Of a stretch of 64,000 nt of DNA, positions 10,873 through 24,525 are shown in pieces. Source of the stretch: Gordionus sp. m RMFG-2023 (lineage: Eukaryota; Nematomorpha; Gordioida; Chordodea; Parachordodidae); the NCBI RefSeq assembly GCF_954871325.1, contig NC_088779.1, forward strand, positions 29,064,869 through 29,128,868, in the 5' to 3' direction. Both the position numbers and the translations under genes were made by a program. The notes beneath the pieces are model-generated. The model was not told the DNA's origin and ran no database searches. It was given only the letters and a program-made list of their open reading frames with translations. How positions within the stretch are numbered: the stretch's first letter is position 1; every line of letters starts with the position of its first letter.

Positions 10873-10920
10873 AATAGTGATAAGGATAATAGTGATAAGG
10901 ATAATAGTGATAAGGATAAT
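10873..10920 (+). repeat. Three tandem copies of a 15 bp unit
   Basis: The unit AATAGTGATAAGGAT is present three times in a row here and once in the corresponding place of copy 1 (about 1765-1780). It is a local slippage expansion that arose after the two long repeats separated. Confidence 0.9.
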
Positions 10921-11760
10921 AAAAAAGTCAGGGATATTATATACCCGAAAATTAAAAAAATAGTAGAAAATATAATTAATTAAAATTATAGAATTATTTT
11001 TAACTCATGATATTATATATTAAAATTACGATTTAACTTAATTTATATTATAGAAAGATTGTTAAAGGTTTAAGAAAATATCGGAATGTAATTATTAGTA
11101 AAAAAAATAAAAAATATATAAATAAAAGCTTATATATGGAAACCTAGTTTGGCTGAACAAAAAAAAACTTTTACAGGAATTTTAAATTAATATCATTTTA
11201 TATTATAAAATATATTCATATTCTGTTGTAAATTAAACGGCTATATTTGTTATATAAAAAAATATACAAATTACATATATAGGCTATATTTTGAGAAAAA
11301 TTTTTTAACTTAATTTTTTTATGATATATTATTTGTATGAAAAATGTTTACTATATATTAGATTTTCTATAAATTTAAATAATAAATTTTATATAGTTAC
11401 TCTCACATTTTATCGCTAAATATAAAATCTATTTGAATATAAAGAAAAATATAACCTATAATCATAATAATTCTCAAAGTTAGTAAATTAAATATTTTTT
11501 GTATTAGATGATGCCAACCCTAAAAAATTTGAAGGTAATGAAAATTTATAATTTATCAAATAATTTTTTCAAGGTTTTATTACATTCTTTATAATGACGT
11601 TATCTTATTGATAGATTTAGTAAGAACTATATTTAATCTGATTATACAAAATGAGTCTTAAAATCTTGATGTATTCAATATTCAAATATTTCGAAAGATG
11701 AAAAAATGTATATATTTAAAAAATTATTATCTAAAAAATAGTTTTATACAAAATTAAATT

Positions 11761-14700
11761 AAAAAAAATTGTGCAACAATCATCCAATCTTATATGTCGT
11801 TTTGGTTTAGAGATGGAATTCATGTATATTCGGGATCTCTGAATTTTAGGTTCACTAAAGATGATTTTAAAATTTAAAAAATCTTATTTGAACAGAAATA
11901 TACCTCAACCATTGTATTAAACCTATTCAAAAACATATCACTAATTGCATTATTTGTTAGTGATTATTTAAAAATTAATTATTATTCGTAATCTTACCAT
12001 GAATATTTACTACGTGCGCTCAATTCAAATTATTAGAATGATTTGCTTTAAAAAAACGAAGATATCTTGTCAGAATTTAGGCATACACTACAGTTTTGTT
12101 AAACAGCTCGATTTGAGCCTCTTTATCGGTTCTAAACGAGTCGCTTAACAATACAAATTACACGTCTCATTTAGAAAACAATTATTTCAATTTAGATAAT
12201 AAAGAATTATGCTATGGCGAAATTAAAATGAACTTTATAAAATTTCAAAAACAATTTTAATCATAAACCTTTATGTTATGTTATAACATATAATAAATTT
12301 TTTATAAAGTTTAATAACATCAAAGGTAGGATAATGTATTAAACAAAATTATCTGAAATGAATTCTGGGTTTGTAATCTATATATGTTCAATCGTTTACT
12401 GAGGGCTATTTTTATAAATTTGACTCCGAGTTCCTCCTGGATTTAAAATTTAATTAAAACATATACATTTTTCTTAATAATTTCTCGATAAATAATTAAG
12501 ATTTTCCCGTGGACAACCAGGACATATTCTTGGAGGATACAAAGATTTCTATAACGCCAGGTAAAAAATTTAATTTTGATATAGAATGTAATTTACCAGT
12601 TTAAAGATTTTTTTAGCGTCATTCCTTTCCATCATTGATATATTTATTTTACTTTACATCATATTTTGAGCGCGTTTTTTAAATTCTGAAATATTTTACT
12701 AGGAATATACTATTTATTGTAAGTTTAGAATAACTACCCTATAAATATCCAACAATTAGACTGGATCTATAAAAAAATTAATGTTCATAGCAAAATTTTA
12801 CTAATACATTATTCATTAAAACCTTTATCTCAAATATGCAAAACTTTTATCAAATATGTTGATCATAGAAAATGAATTCTATAACATTTTATCAAAAATT
12901 CATAATCGCGAATATTTTATAGCTAAGTAATTATCATGATCCAATTGTGCAGACTATTTGAGAATTGGTTACATTGAAATCTATCTCGAACGTAACCAAC
13001 ACCCTTATAATTGCTATTGGGGTGTATTTTATTTAAAAAATTTTTAAAATTTTTTTTAAAAAGTGGGTTGAAAGATCGATTCAATATAAAAACATTTAAT
13101 TTTTTTTAACCTAAATAAATTTATATAATGATTTTTTTAAATTGGTTTAGAAATTATGGTATCTGACTAAATTTTTTTATAAGCGTATTATTTTTTATTA
13201 AGTAAATCAGGGAATCAATACGTGTATTGATTGTCTTAATTAATACCCCGGGAATAGGTTTACTTGTCTAATAAGTAAAAATTTCTAAATAGATCTGGAA
13301 AAAACTGATAAAATTAATTTTTAATAACATCAGATAGAATATTTAAGTAAACTCTAGTTTACTTATTAGATAATATATAATGAGAAAATATTTTTGAGGT
13401 AAAATTTTTACTTAAAATTTTTTCCGATTTTTCTACAGATGGGTTAAAATATCGAAGCATTTTTCAATTTAAAAAAAAACGAGCTTAAAAATAATTAAAT
13501 TATTTTTAATAACTAAAATATATTTAAAACTTACATAAGGAGAAATTAATTTTTTATTTAAAGTTTTTCTTTTAATGTATTAGACTTCAATATTTTATAT
13601 AGACAAATATTACGCTGGCCTGAAGATTTTTCCCATAGATAGAACAAAGATTTGGATATCTATTAATGATATCTTAAGGCTTGGGCGATATTTTTTGGCT
13701 AAAATATTGAGATAGTAGTTTTTAGACTAATAATTTATCCATTCTTATATCCTATATTTGTTTACGATATATATGTCGTATTGGGATGTGGAATATATAG
13801 GGATTCGGAATTTCTCAATTTTGAAAAATTTATTGAGGGCAATTTTTAAATAAATGTCTGATTTGACTAGAAAGATTTAAGGAGAAAAGCATTCCAACAT
13901 GTATAAAGCATCCCCACTATGAATTTCAGACAATTTTATAATAGAGCCTTGGAAGTGTTATTCTTATATCGATTTTGATATAGTTTATTTTTCTCGTATA
14001 AATTTAATATATATAAATATGGCGAAATGTGTAAAATTTATAAGGGAAGGTGTTTCTTCTACATATGCTGGAATGCATTTCAACCTCAAAATTCGGGAAA
14101 TTATATTGAGAAGGTAAATGCTCTATTTTAAAAAGAAAATATAACAGATAGCACTAACAAGAGAAATGAACACCAAAGTTAATTTTTTTTTAAATTCAAA
14201 AATACAAAAAAAGTTTCATAAATTTTAAAATTGTATAAAATATTTTTTAATATAAATTTATTTATATAAGACACTAGGATAAGAAAAGTCAAATTTTTAG
14301 GTAAATAATTAATTTATTTGTAAAGCTGTGAATTATTTTAAAATACACTTTAATCATAATCTCTATTTTCTATTATACTTATATATTATTATACTTTGTA
14401 AGATTTAATTTCCTCAAACCAATTCTGAATTTTAGTATGATTAAAATTAAGGGCCTGATTATTAATTAGAAATGTAGAAAATCGAAGTTTCTGATGGGAG
14501 TTTTACCAATTTAAAATTAAAATGAAATTATGAGAGAGGAAAATCTTAATTAAAATCGGCTAAATAGAGCCGCTTAACAACATTAATTAACTCAACTCCT
14601 TCTTATCAGACTTTAATTAAAACTACAGTATTATATTTGGTCAATTATTATTTGCTGGTATTGCTAAAAAGCCTGATTTTGGTCCAGTGTTGTTAAAATG

Positions 14701-17700
14701 CTCTATTTTTAAATACGGTTAATCCAATATTTTAACCCAAAAGTATAATGCAAGACAGGAGATTTTGCTTATAGATGACAGAAGGATTTGGAGATCTTTT
14801 AACAAAATTTAGAGGCTTGCATAACATTTTTGGTTTAATTATTGGATTAGACGTTTATAAAAATACGATTAACAACACTAAGCCGATAAAAAAATTTTCG
14901 CCAAATAAAATAATTGTCCAAATTTAAACTTTGAGCACAATCTCCTTCTTTACATTATATTATTTTAGTTATAATCTTAATCGAGCCATTTTTGAAAATC
15001 GACCCAGAATTGGAATTTTTAAAAACGATATCGATTGATATTTAACTAAATTAACATTTTTCAAAATAATAATAATTATTATAAGAGCACATATAAAAAT
15101 TTTTACTATCCTAATTTATTTGGCATTAATTTTTTTTTAAGTGAGCATCCAGCAATTTTATTACGGCAATAAAAACGAACACATGAAAATCTAATAGGGA
15201 GATAATAATATTTCTATCAGATATATCTTTATATGTTATTTATTAATGTTTTGCTATTTTATCTCTAATCCCTCGTGTAAAACGTTGTAAGGGAGGGGGG
15301 GGGGTAATCATTAATAATCTATTGATGCATACAAAAAAGGGAAATCGTAAATAAGAGACACCTCTGATCCCGAAAATATTTAGAAGCAGGATACAAGTTA
15401 ATAGGGTAAATATATTGTCAACCATTGTTGAGCAGAGTTATAAGAAAAATTATAATAAAAGCTTGATAAAAAAAAGTAATTGATAGGGATCCAAAATTCA
15501 CAAAAGTATAATTATCAGGGTTTAACTGACTATAAAGGATGTGGTGAAATTATGTTTTTTAAAATATCATTATAAAATTTTAAGTAAATAAGAACTATCC
15601 ACTAATTTATTGTGTATCCAATTAGATTTTGCAGCAGAATACACCATTTAATTCAACAAAATCGATAAAATAAATTATTATTCGATTCTAAATTAATAGA
15701 TGCCTTTCAAGTCTCAACCTTAACCCAAATCAGAAATATATAACGAAAATAAGAAGAGGGTGTTGTGAATAATGTTATTAAACTCTTGCATTTGAGTCGA
15801 TTTACAAAAACGGCCGGATTAAGATTTTAGCTAAATAACTCTAGATTTGGACAATAGAATTCAAAACCTTTCTGCCATCTAATAACATAATCTCTAGGCC
15901 TACATAATATTATATTGACTAAACTCTTAATTGACCCATTTTAAAAATCGATCTAAATCGGGCTGTATAACAAAACTAGTTATGATAGTAATATCCAGGC
16001 ACAAATGACTGATCTGCAAAGAAATATTCAAAGGATATAGCATAGAATAGCATCATAGACTTTGCCATAGTTAATTAACTCACTTCGTTGGAATAAATTG
16101 GGTCATTTAAGCAAATAGTGGCATAAACTTTAAATAAAAGTTTTTAAGATTAATATGTTAGTGTTAATATATTAGGTTATTTTTTTCAACCAGTTCGTTT
16201 TCCAAATTTTGAAAATTTGATTGTGTTGCAAAACCTTAATATCATAGAGGTTCATTTAAAAAAAATAATCTCTTTTGTTATTTTAGCTGTAGAAAATAAG
16301 TTTAAGATAGAGTAATATATTGTTTGGTCTATAAATTAACATTTATTAATACTATCAATGAAAAAAGTTATTAAAAAAAGAATTGGTTAGGGGTGAATAA
16401 GTTAAAATAAAACATCAAATTTTGTCAATAACTTTCAAAATTAAAAAATAATAAGTCTTTATAAGTGAAATATTAACTTAGCTTTTACAAAGGGTTTTAA
16501 TTATTGAGATTTATTTTCTTAGTCTGTGGTTATTTTGCTCAGTGTTTTTTTTACATTAGATTTCCCTTATTAGAAAATTTAATCTTCTTCATATTAAATC
16601 TTTGAAAATAAAGTGTTTATTTATGATGATAAACTTTGTATACCACATCGCTTATTATATATTTTAAAATAAAATGAATATTTTATGTAATAATTTGCAC
16701 AAATATATTAATATATTTAATATTCTTTTTAGTTGAAAAAAATCAACCAAAAGTAGAAGAAAATGTAACCGAAGGAATAGAATTAAACAAAAAAACTGAT
16801 ATTGTATTTTAAGCATTTTAATTTAATTTAATTTTGCATTTGCTATTTTTATATTATATAATAACATATTAGATTATGGGATATATTATCATTTAACCAA
16901 TATAATAAATAAAACAACATGTGATTTTTAATTTATAATAATTTAGCCTTGCATTCACTATTTTTTATATTATATAATAATATATTATCATTTATTCTAA
17001 AATAATAATTAAAACAAACAGTGATTCTAGATCAAAACTTTGTGATTATTGCATTATTAAATTTAAAATTAAATATATTTTTACGATCAGAACTTTAAAG
17101 GAATTTAAATAAAATATTGCAAATATTTGATTCACATATTTCAAATATATTAATATTTTTTAGTGATGAGTAAATATTTTAATTTACTACATTTTTCGAC
17201 CTTATTAGGTACTCATCAACTTACACTAACTAATTTTGATACCATTTGTGCAGTTGGTTTATATATTTAAAGATTATTTGGTATTCTACCGGAAAAAGCA
17301 TATATAATCATATTAGGTAAATTCAAGGAAACATTTATTATGAAAAAACAGTTACATAATGCACATCGATATAACATTCTGATATATATATATATACTAT
17401 AATTTATTTAAAGAATTTTGCTAGCTTCCTCTTAGTTTCCATATTTCAATAAATATGATTAAGTGTGATATGATCAAAAATATGATAAATTTATTGTTAG
17501 AAATATTATTTGTATTTTTAATTTTATTTTGGATGATTTCTGTTTCATCAATATAAACATCTTTCCATGTAATTCAAGCTCCGTTGCCCATCTATTGATG
17601 ATATAACCTTCACTTTTATTTCTATTATCCCTCTTTACTTTGAAACTTTTTATTAGATGACCCAAAGTAAATTGATGCTATTTGATGATCTTTATTTTCC

Positions 17701-18299
17701 GGTAGGGACATAAATAATTACAAGATTTATTATAAAACAGACAACTTAAAAAAAATTAAAAATATAGCAGGATTTTCTATGTGTTTGAATTCTAGGTGCT
17801 CCAAGGAACATGAACGATTAAACTATTAACACAAATAAACTGAAAACAAAAAATTAAAGTATTTTTAAAATCGCGATATTTGATAATTAATTTTATAGTT
17901 TTATTTATCTTATAACCATTTTTTTTAATAATGCAGATCTAATTGTTAAATTTTTAAAGAATAGGTATTAATCAAGTAATAAACATTGGCGCAACCCAGA
18001 TATCACGCTCAAAGAGATCAAGGAAAACTAAATACAATAATTCATATATTCTTAAAGCCTAGTTTCTAGCAATTCATATAAAATAAGATTTTGAGAAAAA
18101 TCATAAGAAGGCTAGCAAACAAAAAAAAATTTCGAGAGCCATCCATCATTAGGTACAAAAAAACATAAAGGCCTTTATCATTGAATCGATATTTCAAACA
18201 TATTTAAAATATGGTTTAATTAATATGGACTTAATTTTAAATAAAATAAACACTATTCACACTAGTTATATTGCTCTCGCATGTATATCGTAATCAGGG
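11761..18299. other. Long AT-rich region without a recognised gene
   Basis: I see no open frame with recognisable content and no RNA gene on either strand over about 6.5 kb. A guanine run lies at about 15293-15304. The patches around 11760-12130 and 14400-16100 look a little more complex in base content than the rest and could hide old elements, but no motif supports a name. Confidence 0.5.
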
Positions 18300-18612
18300 C
18301 AATAAATTATTGCGAAATAGTTTTCGCCCTATTGTCTTCACAATTTAGTAGTTATGACTACGCTATAAAATCTCACGATGATTGATTCACGATAAAAGTT
18401 TTTCTGTCATTTATTCGAACAAAAAAGTTCGTGATAGTTTCCTCTATAAAAATTTACACTATTTGATTTGTCATATAGTCTCCATAGAATAGTATTCGCA
18501 AATATGTATTCGAGATGATAAGACTTGAGATATTCATTCTTAATTATAATCATTCGCTATAAAATTTTTGCGAAAAATAAGTTTTATGATAAAAGTTTCG
18601 CTAAATTGACAT
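18300..18612 (-). repeat. Eroded minisatellite of the TCGCGA family, array 1
   Basis: Scattered units such as TTGCGAAATAG, TTCACGATAAAAG, ATTCGCTATAAAATT and TTGCGAAAAATAAG recur. The stretch ends GATAAAAGTTTCGCTAAAT and then TGACATG. It shares this edge with the clear array at 43.4 kb, which reads the same on the opposite strand. Most units have lost CG dinucleotides, as expected for an old, perhaps methylated, copy. Confidence 0.6.
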
Positions 18613-19989
18613 GAAACCTGATACCTGTAGTAATGTAGAAATATATGGTAATATACTATTTATACATTATGAATTATTATATTCGTCAATTAGATTTATT
18701 ATAGTATATATTTTATTAGGTAAAATTACATATATCTTAGTACAATATCATCGCTGAATATTATAGTAAAAAAAATTAAAATTTGACATTTATTTTGCTT
18801 TCATTTTTATGAATTTTTGATTTTGTGAGATATAATATGTTTGAGTTGAATATGTAAACAAGTTTGGTTGAATTATATATTTTCAGGGTACACAAAGGTG
18901 TTATTCTTACATGTCAAATCTTTAAATCATTTTTTGAGAAAGGTATTATAGCGATTGATTACTACCAATGTCGATTAGCTAAATAGTATATAACATAATA
19001 TATTTAAGCAATCAGATTTTCAAATGTATTTCAACATATACATTAGAGCGAAGCTTTATTGCTATAAGCTATGCACCACAAATGCATTTTTATATATATT
19101 ATTGTCATGAAGCTCAGCTATATTTTTACAACAGGCCAGTCCTAAGTATCTGATTATGCCGATGAGTTATCATAATTCTTAGTCTGAACTTAGTTTCTCT
19201 CAAATTAAAAAAAATTTATATTTATTTATCTAACCACTATGTATAATCTTAAGGCAATACAGCCTTTTGCCTATATATTTTATGGTAAAAATTGAATAAA
19301 TATATTAATATTATTCTAAATCTAGCGCTTCCCAGTACTAACCCTCTCCAGCAACCAGACTTAATCAATAAATCAAACTTAATTATGGTTGTTACTAAAT
19401 CATAATATATTTAATTTTATAAAATGGCTATATATGTAATGTATTAACAACCTGCCAGGTCTTAGCCCATATAGTATAAGTAAAATGATTAATTTATATT
19501 AATCAACATTATTGTTAATCGAGATTGACTTTTTAAATTTGTTTAACTTAAATTGCTTTTATTTTAAACATGTTAGCCTTTAACCATGAATTTCGTTGAA
19601 ATTGTTTTTTTTATAATACATATATAATACCTTATTTTATATTTATTTTTAGTATCATTTTTAGTTTTAGATATATTTATAATAAATAAAACATGTTTTC
19701 TTGTCCATACAACACCACCGTTATTGATATATAACATGATGCCCCGCTTTGTATGATAACTCACGGACAATGATATATAAAAAAATCTCATATATATTGT
19801 GCATATGCCGACAAATATAAAAAATTAAAAAAATTTTTTTTTGGAATTATGTAATAAATTATAAGAAATATTCGATATAAAGGACACACACAAAGTAAAA
19901 AAAAAAATTTTTTTATATGACACAACGACAATATATATCTTTATGCTAAGTTAAATAAAGTTTTAAAATAAAAATTTGCAATTTGTATT
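18613..19989. other. AT-rich region without a recognised gene
   Basis: No coding or RNA feature was recognised. Around 19320 the words CTAGCGCTTCCCAGTACTAA and, further on, CCAGGTCTTAG recall the conserved parts of the 0.7 kb tandem unit near 7-9 kb; this may be a much older dispersed copy, but the match is short. Confidence 0.4.
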
Positions 19990-20089
19990 CTGTAAATTTT
20001 GGCCAAAAGTTACCGATCTGAGGTAGCACAATAATGAATTAATACCAATTGGCTGTATATGCCATATACTACATAATTCTTGCAAGAAG

Positions 20090-21083
20090 GCAATGAAATC
20101 CGTGGATATTAATTGTGATGAAATGTTTTAACGAATTTAGTTCACCAACTAAAAGAGTTAACGAATTAAAAGAGTTGGTGAAGTGGCCTGACTTGGAATG
20201 GTGTGTGTTGTTGCGATATGTACCTATCAGGTGGTATCATTAATACCTGCCATTGATAGAATTAAAATTTTACTAACCCTTAAAAAAATATTTATTAAAT
20301 AAAATTTTAAAAGCTGTCCTAAAATTTAAAAAAATTTTTTTGAAGGTGAAATGGCAGAAGCTTATTTTGGATAAGTTTCACATGTAGGAAATCTACTTCA
20401 TGCAATTAATATTCAGTTGCAATCAGAATCTTTATTAAAAAAGATTCACAAAATAATACTATAACTCTGTTCATCTCTACAGTTAAAAATTGATAATAAA
20501 TTTTATGGCACTATTGCTAAAATTATTATATTAAAATTTTCAAATAATACTCTAATTAATACATTTTTATATGAAGCAGATATTTTTATTAAGACAATTT
20601 TAGAATATTTACAATCAAAATTTGATTTTAATAACTCTATTTACAAATGTATAAATATTATGACCTTGGAACAGAAACCATCATGATGGTTTTTATAATT
20701 TAATAAATATATTAAAAATACCGAAAGACATTGATGTCTTGTTTGAGGAGATTGTAATTCTCTCTATTTTTTATGATTCGCCAATTACTTTAGATGGTCT
20801 AAAAGCAGAGGAGAAATGGGTAGAATTTTTTCGTAATAACGATAAATCCCCATACTTGAAAAAAATATGCGAGTATGCCTTCTCCTTACCTCATTCTAAT
20901 GCCTTATCCGAGCGCATTTTTACCCTGATGAGGACTGCCTGGAAAAAGGAGAGAAATCGAATTGATTTAACAACATTAGAGGCCGAGCTAATGGTTACAC
21001 AAATATATAATATGTCATGCCAGAAATTTTATAAATATCTTAATAACGACGGTAAACATTTAGTTCTATTATTTAAATCTTAA
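20090..21083 (+). pseudogene. hAT transposase, middle and C-terminal dimerisation part
   Basis: The first part is broken but shows KRVNELKELVKWPDLEW and a degraded equivalent of the hAT block T-R-W-L-S-L-L-P-A-I-D-R. A 114-codon open frame from 20739 to 21083 then gives the C-terminal hAT dimerisation region: LPHSNALSERIFTLMRT, KKERNRIDLTTLEAEL and IYNMSCQKF. Family members use this region to form the active multimer. The catalytic N-terminal part is missing from this strand, so the copy is not autonomous. The methionine at 20739 is only the first in the frame. Copy B carries the same region with further damage. Confidence 0.8.
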
Positions 21084-21099
21084 ATAAAATATAATTATG

Positions 21100-21900
21100 T
21101 TTTAGCAATGGCACCATAAAATTTATTGTCAATTTTTAATTGTAAAGATGACACATCTGCAGCATAATTTTATGAATCTTTGTTAAGATTCTTCTGATTG
21201 CAACTACACATTAACAGCATGTAGTAGATTTCCTACATGTGAAATCATTCCTAAATATACCTCTGCCATTCATTATTGAAAAAAAATTTCAAAATGTTAG
21301 GACAGCTTTTAATCTTTATTTAAGAAATATTTTTTTTAAAGGTTTATAAAATTTTAAAATTTTATCGATGGCGGGTATTAGGAACATATAGCAACCAAAA
21401 TTGTGCTGACTCAATTCTGTAAATACATTCTGTTTTTACCAAATTTAATGAGGCATTATCAGATCAGAAAGCTGACATGCAATTTATTGATAATCTCGAA
21501 TCTGCTATATTTACCAGTATGGTTAGATATTTCTTTGGATTTTTCACTATTTGAGGGGAAAAAATATAATAGTTTTTTGAAATGTCCTTAATTTTGTTGA
21601 AATATTTCCCTTATTAGATGCATCTGTTAGAATTGCATATGTTTGCCCATCTTTCAAATCATCAAGAATTGACGATTTAGGGCCTAAAACATTGATGATA
21701 GCCTTGCTAATTTATGTTCTACAAGTATAGTTTTCATTTATATTAGAGTTGTTAAATATTTTGGGGAAAAGATTCTACCAACATTGTGATGATAAGTATC
21801 TCTGTGAATGTTGTACTACAAGATAAGTGATAACAATTGCCGCAACTGTAGTTGCATCTGTAGTTGCATCTGTATTATTTCTTATTTTTGGAATACCTTA
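21100..21900 (-). pseudogene. hAT transposase, N-terminal and middle part, opposite strand
   Basis: On the minus strand the pieces, in order from about 21.9 kb down, include a DDLKDG-like stretch, then ILTDASNKGN (about 21640), then a SDNASLN-like block (about 21450), and then a PSLQLKIDNKF-like block (about 21130). D-A-S-N-K-G-N and D-N-A-S are blocks that hold acidic residues of the hAT catalytic core. Several frame changes are needed to read it. About 220 bases between the D-N-A-S block and the R-Y-V-P region are missing, and copy B has the same gap. Confidence 0.7.
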
Positions 21901-22224
21901 TTATGTATTTAAACGTGATAAGTGATAATTAAGCGCCTATCTCTATAATGTTATACACACACGTTAGATTACCAATTGCGGTCTTTTTGCGGGACATTCG
22001 CATAAAATATATTTTTAATTGTAAAATTAAAAAAAAAATTTTTTATAAAATTTTATCTTGTTTACATTCTTTTATATTTAAAAAAGATCGTTGGTTTTTT
22101 TATAAATTATTATATATTAATAAATATAATAATTTATATTTTACAGCAATTTTCATATTTCTCCCGCACAATACCAAATTTCTCCCGCAATTTTAAAATT
22201 TTACTTGGCAACCCTGTGTGTATG

Positions 22225-23714
22225 TCATGCCACATTAATACCTTCCAGTACTAATGAAAAAAATAATCCAATCCCTTCAATATAAACTAATATTTAAAAA
22301 ATGTTTTCATATTGTTATTTCCCCTACAGTTAAATCGACAATAGAATGAATTCCAAGTCATGTTTTTAATGCTAACATTCGCATACACAGTGCCATAATT
22401 ACAATATAAGTGACATAGATATCAGTCTGAGATTATATATGGAAATTTGCCTGTATAATGAAGTAATATAAAATATTGTTATTATAGATTCTTTAAAATT
22501 TATAAAATGACACTAATTAATATGCTACAATTCAATTAATTAAATTTGGTGCCCGGTTAAATCACTCAGTAAGGCAAATGGCGATGCAGGCCCTATCGCT
22601 ATAGGTTCAATATTAAAGACTATTTTAAATACTATATGCTTTAAAAAAAATGATACATGGCAAATTGATTAATTTGCAAACAGTCACGATTCGTTGACGA
22701 GTTCTTTTTAACATTCTTAAAAAAACGGCGTATCAAACTTCTTTTTTTCACTATAATGATAACTTTTTATCCCATCACTTTGCAATCATTTCCCTGAATA
22801 CAAAACATACTTATCAGCCTATTGCAATCCATCTTCCTACATTAAATTTTAAAAATGCTCGATATTTTGCACACTGTACTTTATATCATTGTTCAAATTA
22901 AATTTATATCTCGATTGCTCGCTATCAACTACTACAGTAAGATAATTATAGCCAAAAATTATAAATAATCTCAATTATAAACTTTTTACAGAACTAAAAG
23001 GAAATGTAAATTCTGACTTAATCATTATCTTTTGTAATTTTATAATCATCGATAAAGATAGTTATAGTCGCCTTTGTTCCCAAATTAGAGATGGAAGGGC
23101 AACATTTAATTTTAGCCACGAATCATAAAAATTATTAATAGTGATATTTTTACTTAATCCAAAACCTTTAATCTATTTCAAACAAGTCAATAAAATATTT
23201 TTTTCTAAAAATCTTGACCAAATTTTTCAAATTTTTTTAAATATTTTGGAAATTAATTTATATGGCATTTAAAACATTTTAAATAATTTATAAACAATTT
23301 ATGTCTTTTTAAAATTTGTTAAAATAGAGTACTACTAATTCCTAAGGAATACATAATTCTCTATTTTATAAGGATATATAACAATACCTTTTATATCAAT
23401 AGACTTAGTAACAATATAATACAATATAATATTCCAATTCTTTTAAAGGTCAATAATAATAATATTCAGTAATAGTCAATCTATAACGCACAAATAATTA
23501 AATACAAATGTTCAGAAAAAGTAGTGTTATTTATTTTTTTATATTAACTAATTTAAAACAAAGGTAATATAAAGAAAACATCACGATTATAAATATTTAG
23601 CACATATATGGTGAATTCCATGTCAAATCAACTAGGGTTTTAACCTGAGCCCTCAGAAATTTTTCTTATATTTTGTATATAAGTTGTACATACTATAACT
23701 AAGAAGAAAAAAAT
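22225..23714. other. Region without a recognised gene
   Basis: No coding frame of note. The stretch 22540-22760 is less AT-rich (GGTGCCCGGTTAAATC, GGCGATGCAGGCCCTATCGC) but gives no motif on either strand. Near 23620 there is a GAATTCCATGTCAA word like the sequence just outside the 43.4 kb minisatellite; no array follows it here. Confidence 0.4.
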
Positions 23715-23719
23715 ATGGG

Positions 23720-24178
23720 TGTTGTAATATTAAATGATTATTCATAATTGTATTAAAAGTGTGGTAATATCGTAACTATCATTTAATTTTAATATTAATT
23801 AACTTTCTTATATTATTATAATATATATATATATTATGAACCTGTTGTTAGCCATGTATTTTGTTGATTTTTGTGAAAAGAAATACAGTGGCAACAAAGG
23901 AAAATGATTTTATTTTATTTTAATGGATTTTTGTAAGAAGATTTGATTTTTGGAAAAATTATTTACGAAATCAATAAAGAGACCAAGATCAAGAAAATAT
24001 TTAGTTAGCAAGAAATATATCAAACATTAAATTAATCAAGGTAAGGAAATTTGCAATTTAATTTATTTTCAGTTTAATTTAATTTTCATATGAAATAACT
24101 TTTTATTAATTTATTTATTTTCAATTTTCATATTAATTAACTATCATTTAATTTTAATATTAATTAACTTTCATATTT
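23720..24178 (+). repeat. 5' LTR of the Gypsy element
   Basis: It begins TGTTGTAAT and ends near TTTCATATT. The length equals that of the 3' LTR and the sequence is the same but for one or two bases. A TA-rich stretch around 23820 and an AATAAAGAG at about 23974 could serve as promoter and polyadenylation signals; that is inference from the family. No primer-binding site starting with TGG directly after the LTR was recognised. Confidence 0.9.
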
Positions 24179-24224
24179 TCATTTGACAAGGGTTTAGTGG
24201 ACACAAGCATATTTTTTTTGTAGG

Positions 24225-24525
24225 GGGAACATAGGATTTTATTCAATTAGAATTAATTTTAGATTTTAAAAGTAATAAATTAAATAAAGGGGTTAAAGTT
24301 AAAGACGTTAAAGATTTTAAAGGAAGGATTAAGTTTATCTTAAAGGGAAATAAGGTTAGAATTTATTTTGTTAAAATAGCATAAGATCTTATTCAATTAG
24401 AGTAAATTTTTAGATTTTAAAGGTAATATGTTAAATAAGGTAGTTAAGGTGAAAAACGTTTAGAATTTAGGACAGAAATTATAAGTTTATTTTAAAGTAA
24501 ATAAGGTTTAAAATTTAAATTATAT
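24225..24525 (+). repeat. Two imperfect tandem copies in the leader of the Gypsy element
   Basis: A block containing TTATTCAATTAGAATTAATT then TTAGATTTTAAAAGTAATA (about 24230-24380) is repeated with changes at about 24383-24525. The unit is about 150 bases long. It lies in the untranslated leader between the 5' LTR and the first protein. Confidence 0.7.

Larger units (their letters stand above)
9441..11760. repeat. Long repeat, copy 2
   Basis: Collinear with 319-2133 and then with 6152-6310 and 6485-6830, so it skips the 4.0 kb insertion and about 175 further bases. The stretch 11395-11750 is a near match of 6485-6830 (GATGCCAACCC, TAATGACGTTATCTTATTGA). Differences from copy 1 are mostly single bases and small indels, plus the inverted block and one short tandem expansion. 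No coding sequence was seen. Confidence 0.85.
19990..22216. mobile_element. Composite hAT element, copy A (two partial genes tail to tail)
   Basis: The left half (to 21083) carries the middle and C-terminal part of a hAT transposase on the plus strand. The right half (from about 21100) carries the N-terminal and middle part of the same gene on the minus strand. The right edge is TGGCAACCCTG at 22206-22216, whose reverse complement CAGGGTTGCCA is a typical hAT terminal repeat. Just inside it lie copies of TTTCTCCCGCA. Bases 22217-22224 (TGTGTATG) would be the target duplication, but the left edge is not recognisable and no partner was found. Copy B at 45.9-48.6 kb has the same layout in reverse. 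Confidence 0.8.

Noticed and set aside
15290-15305. Guanine run as a quadruplex
   Set aside because: A single homopolymer-like run without the spaced four-tract pattern; probably slippage.
21948-22196. An 82-codon plus-strand lysine- and phenylalanine-rich frame
   Set aside because: It covers the terminal region of the composite hAT, is low complexity, and reads against the minus-strand transposase remains.
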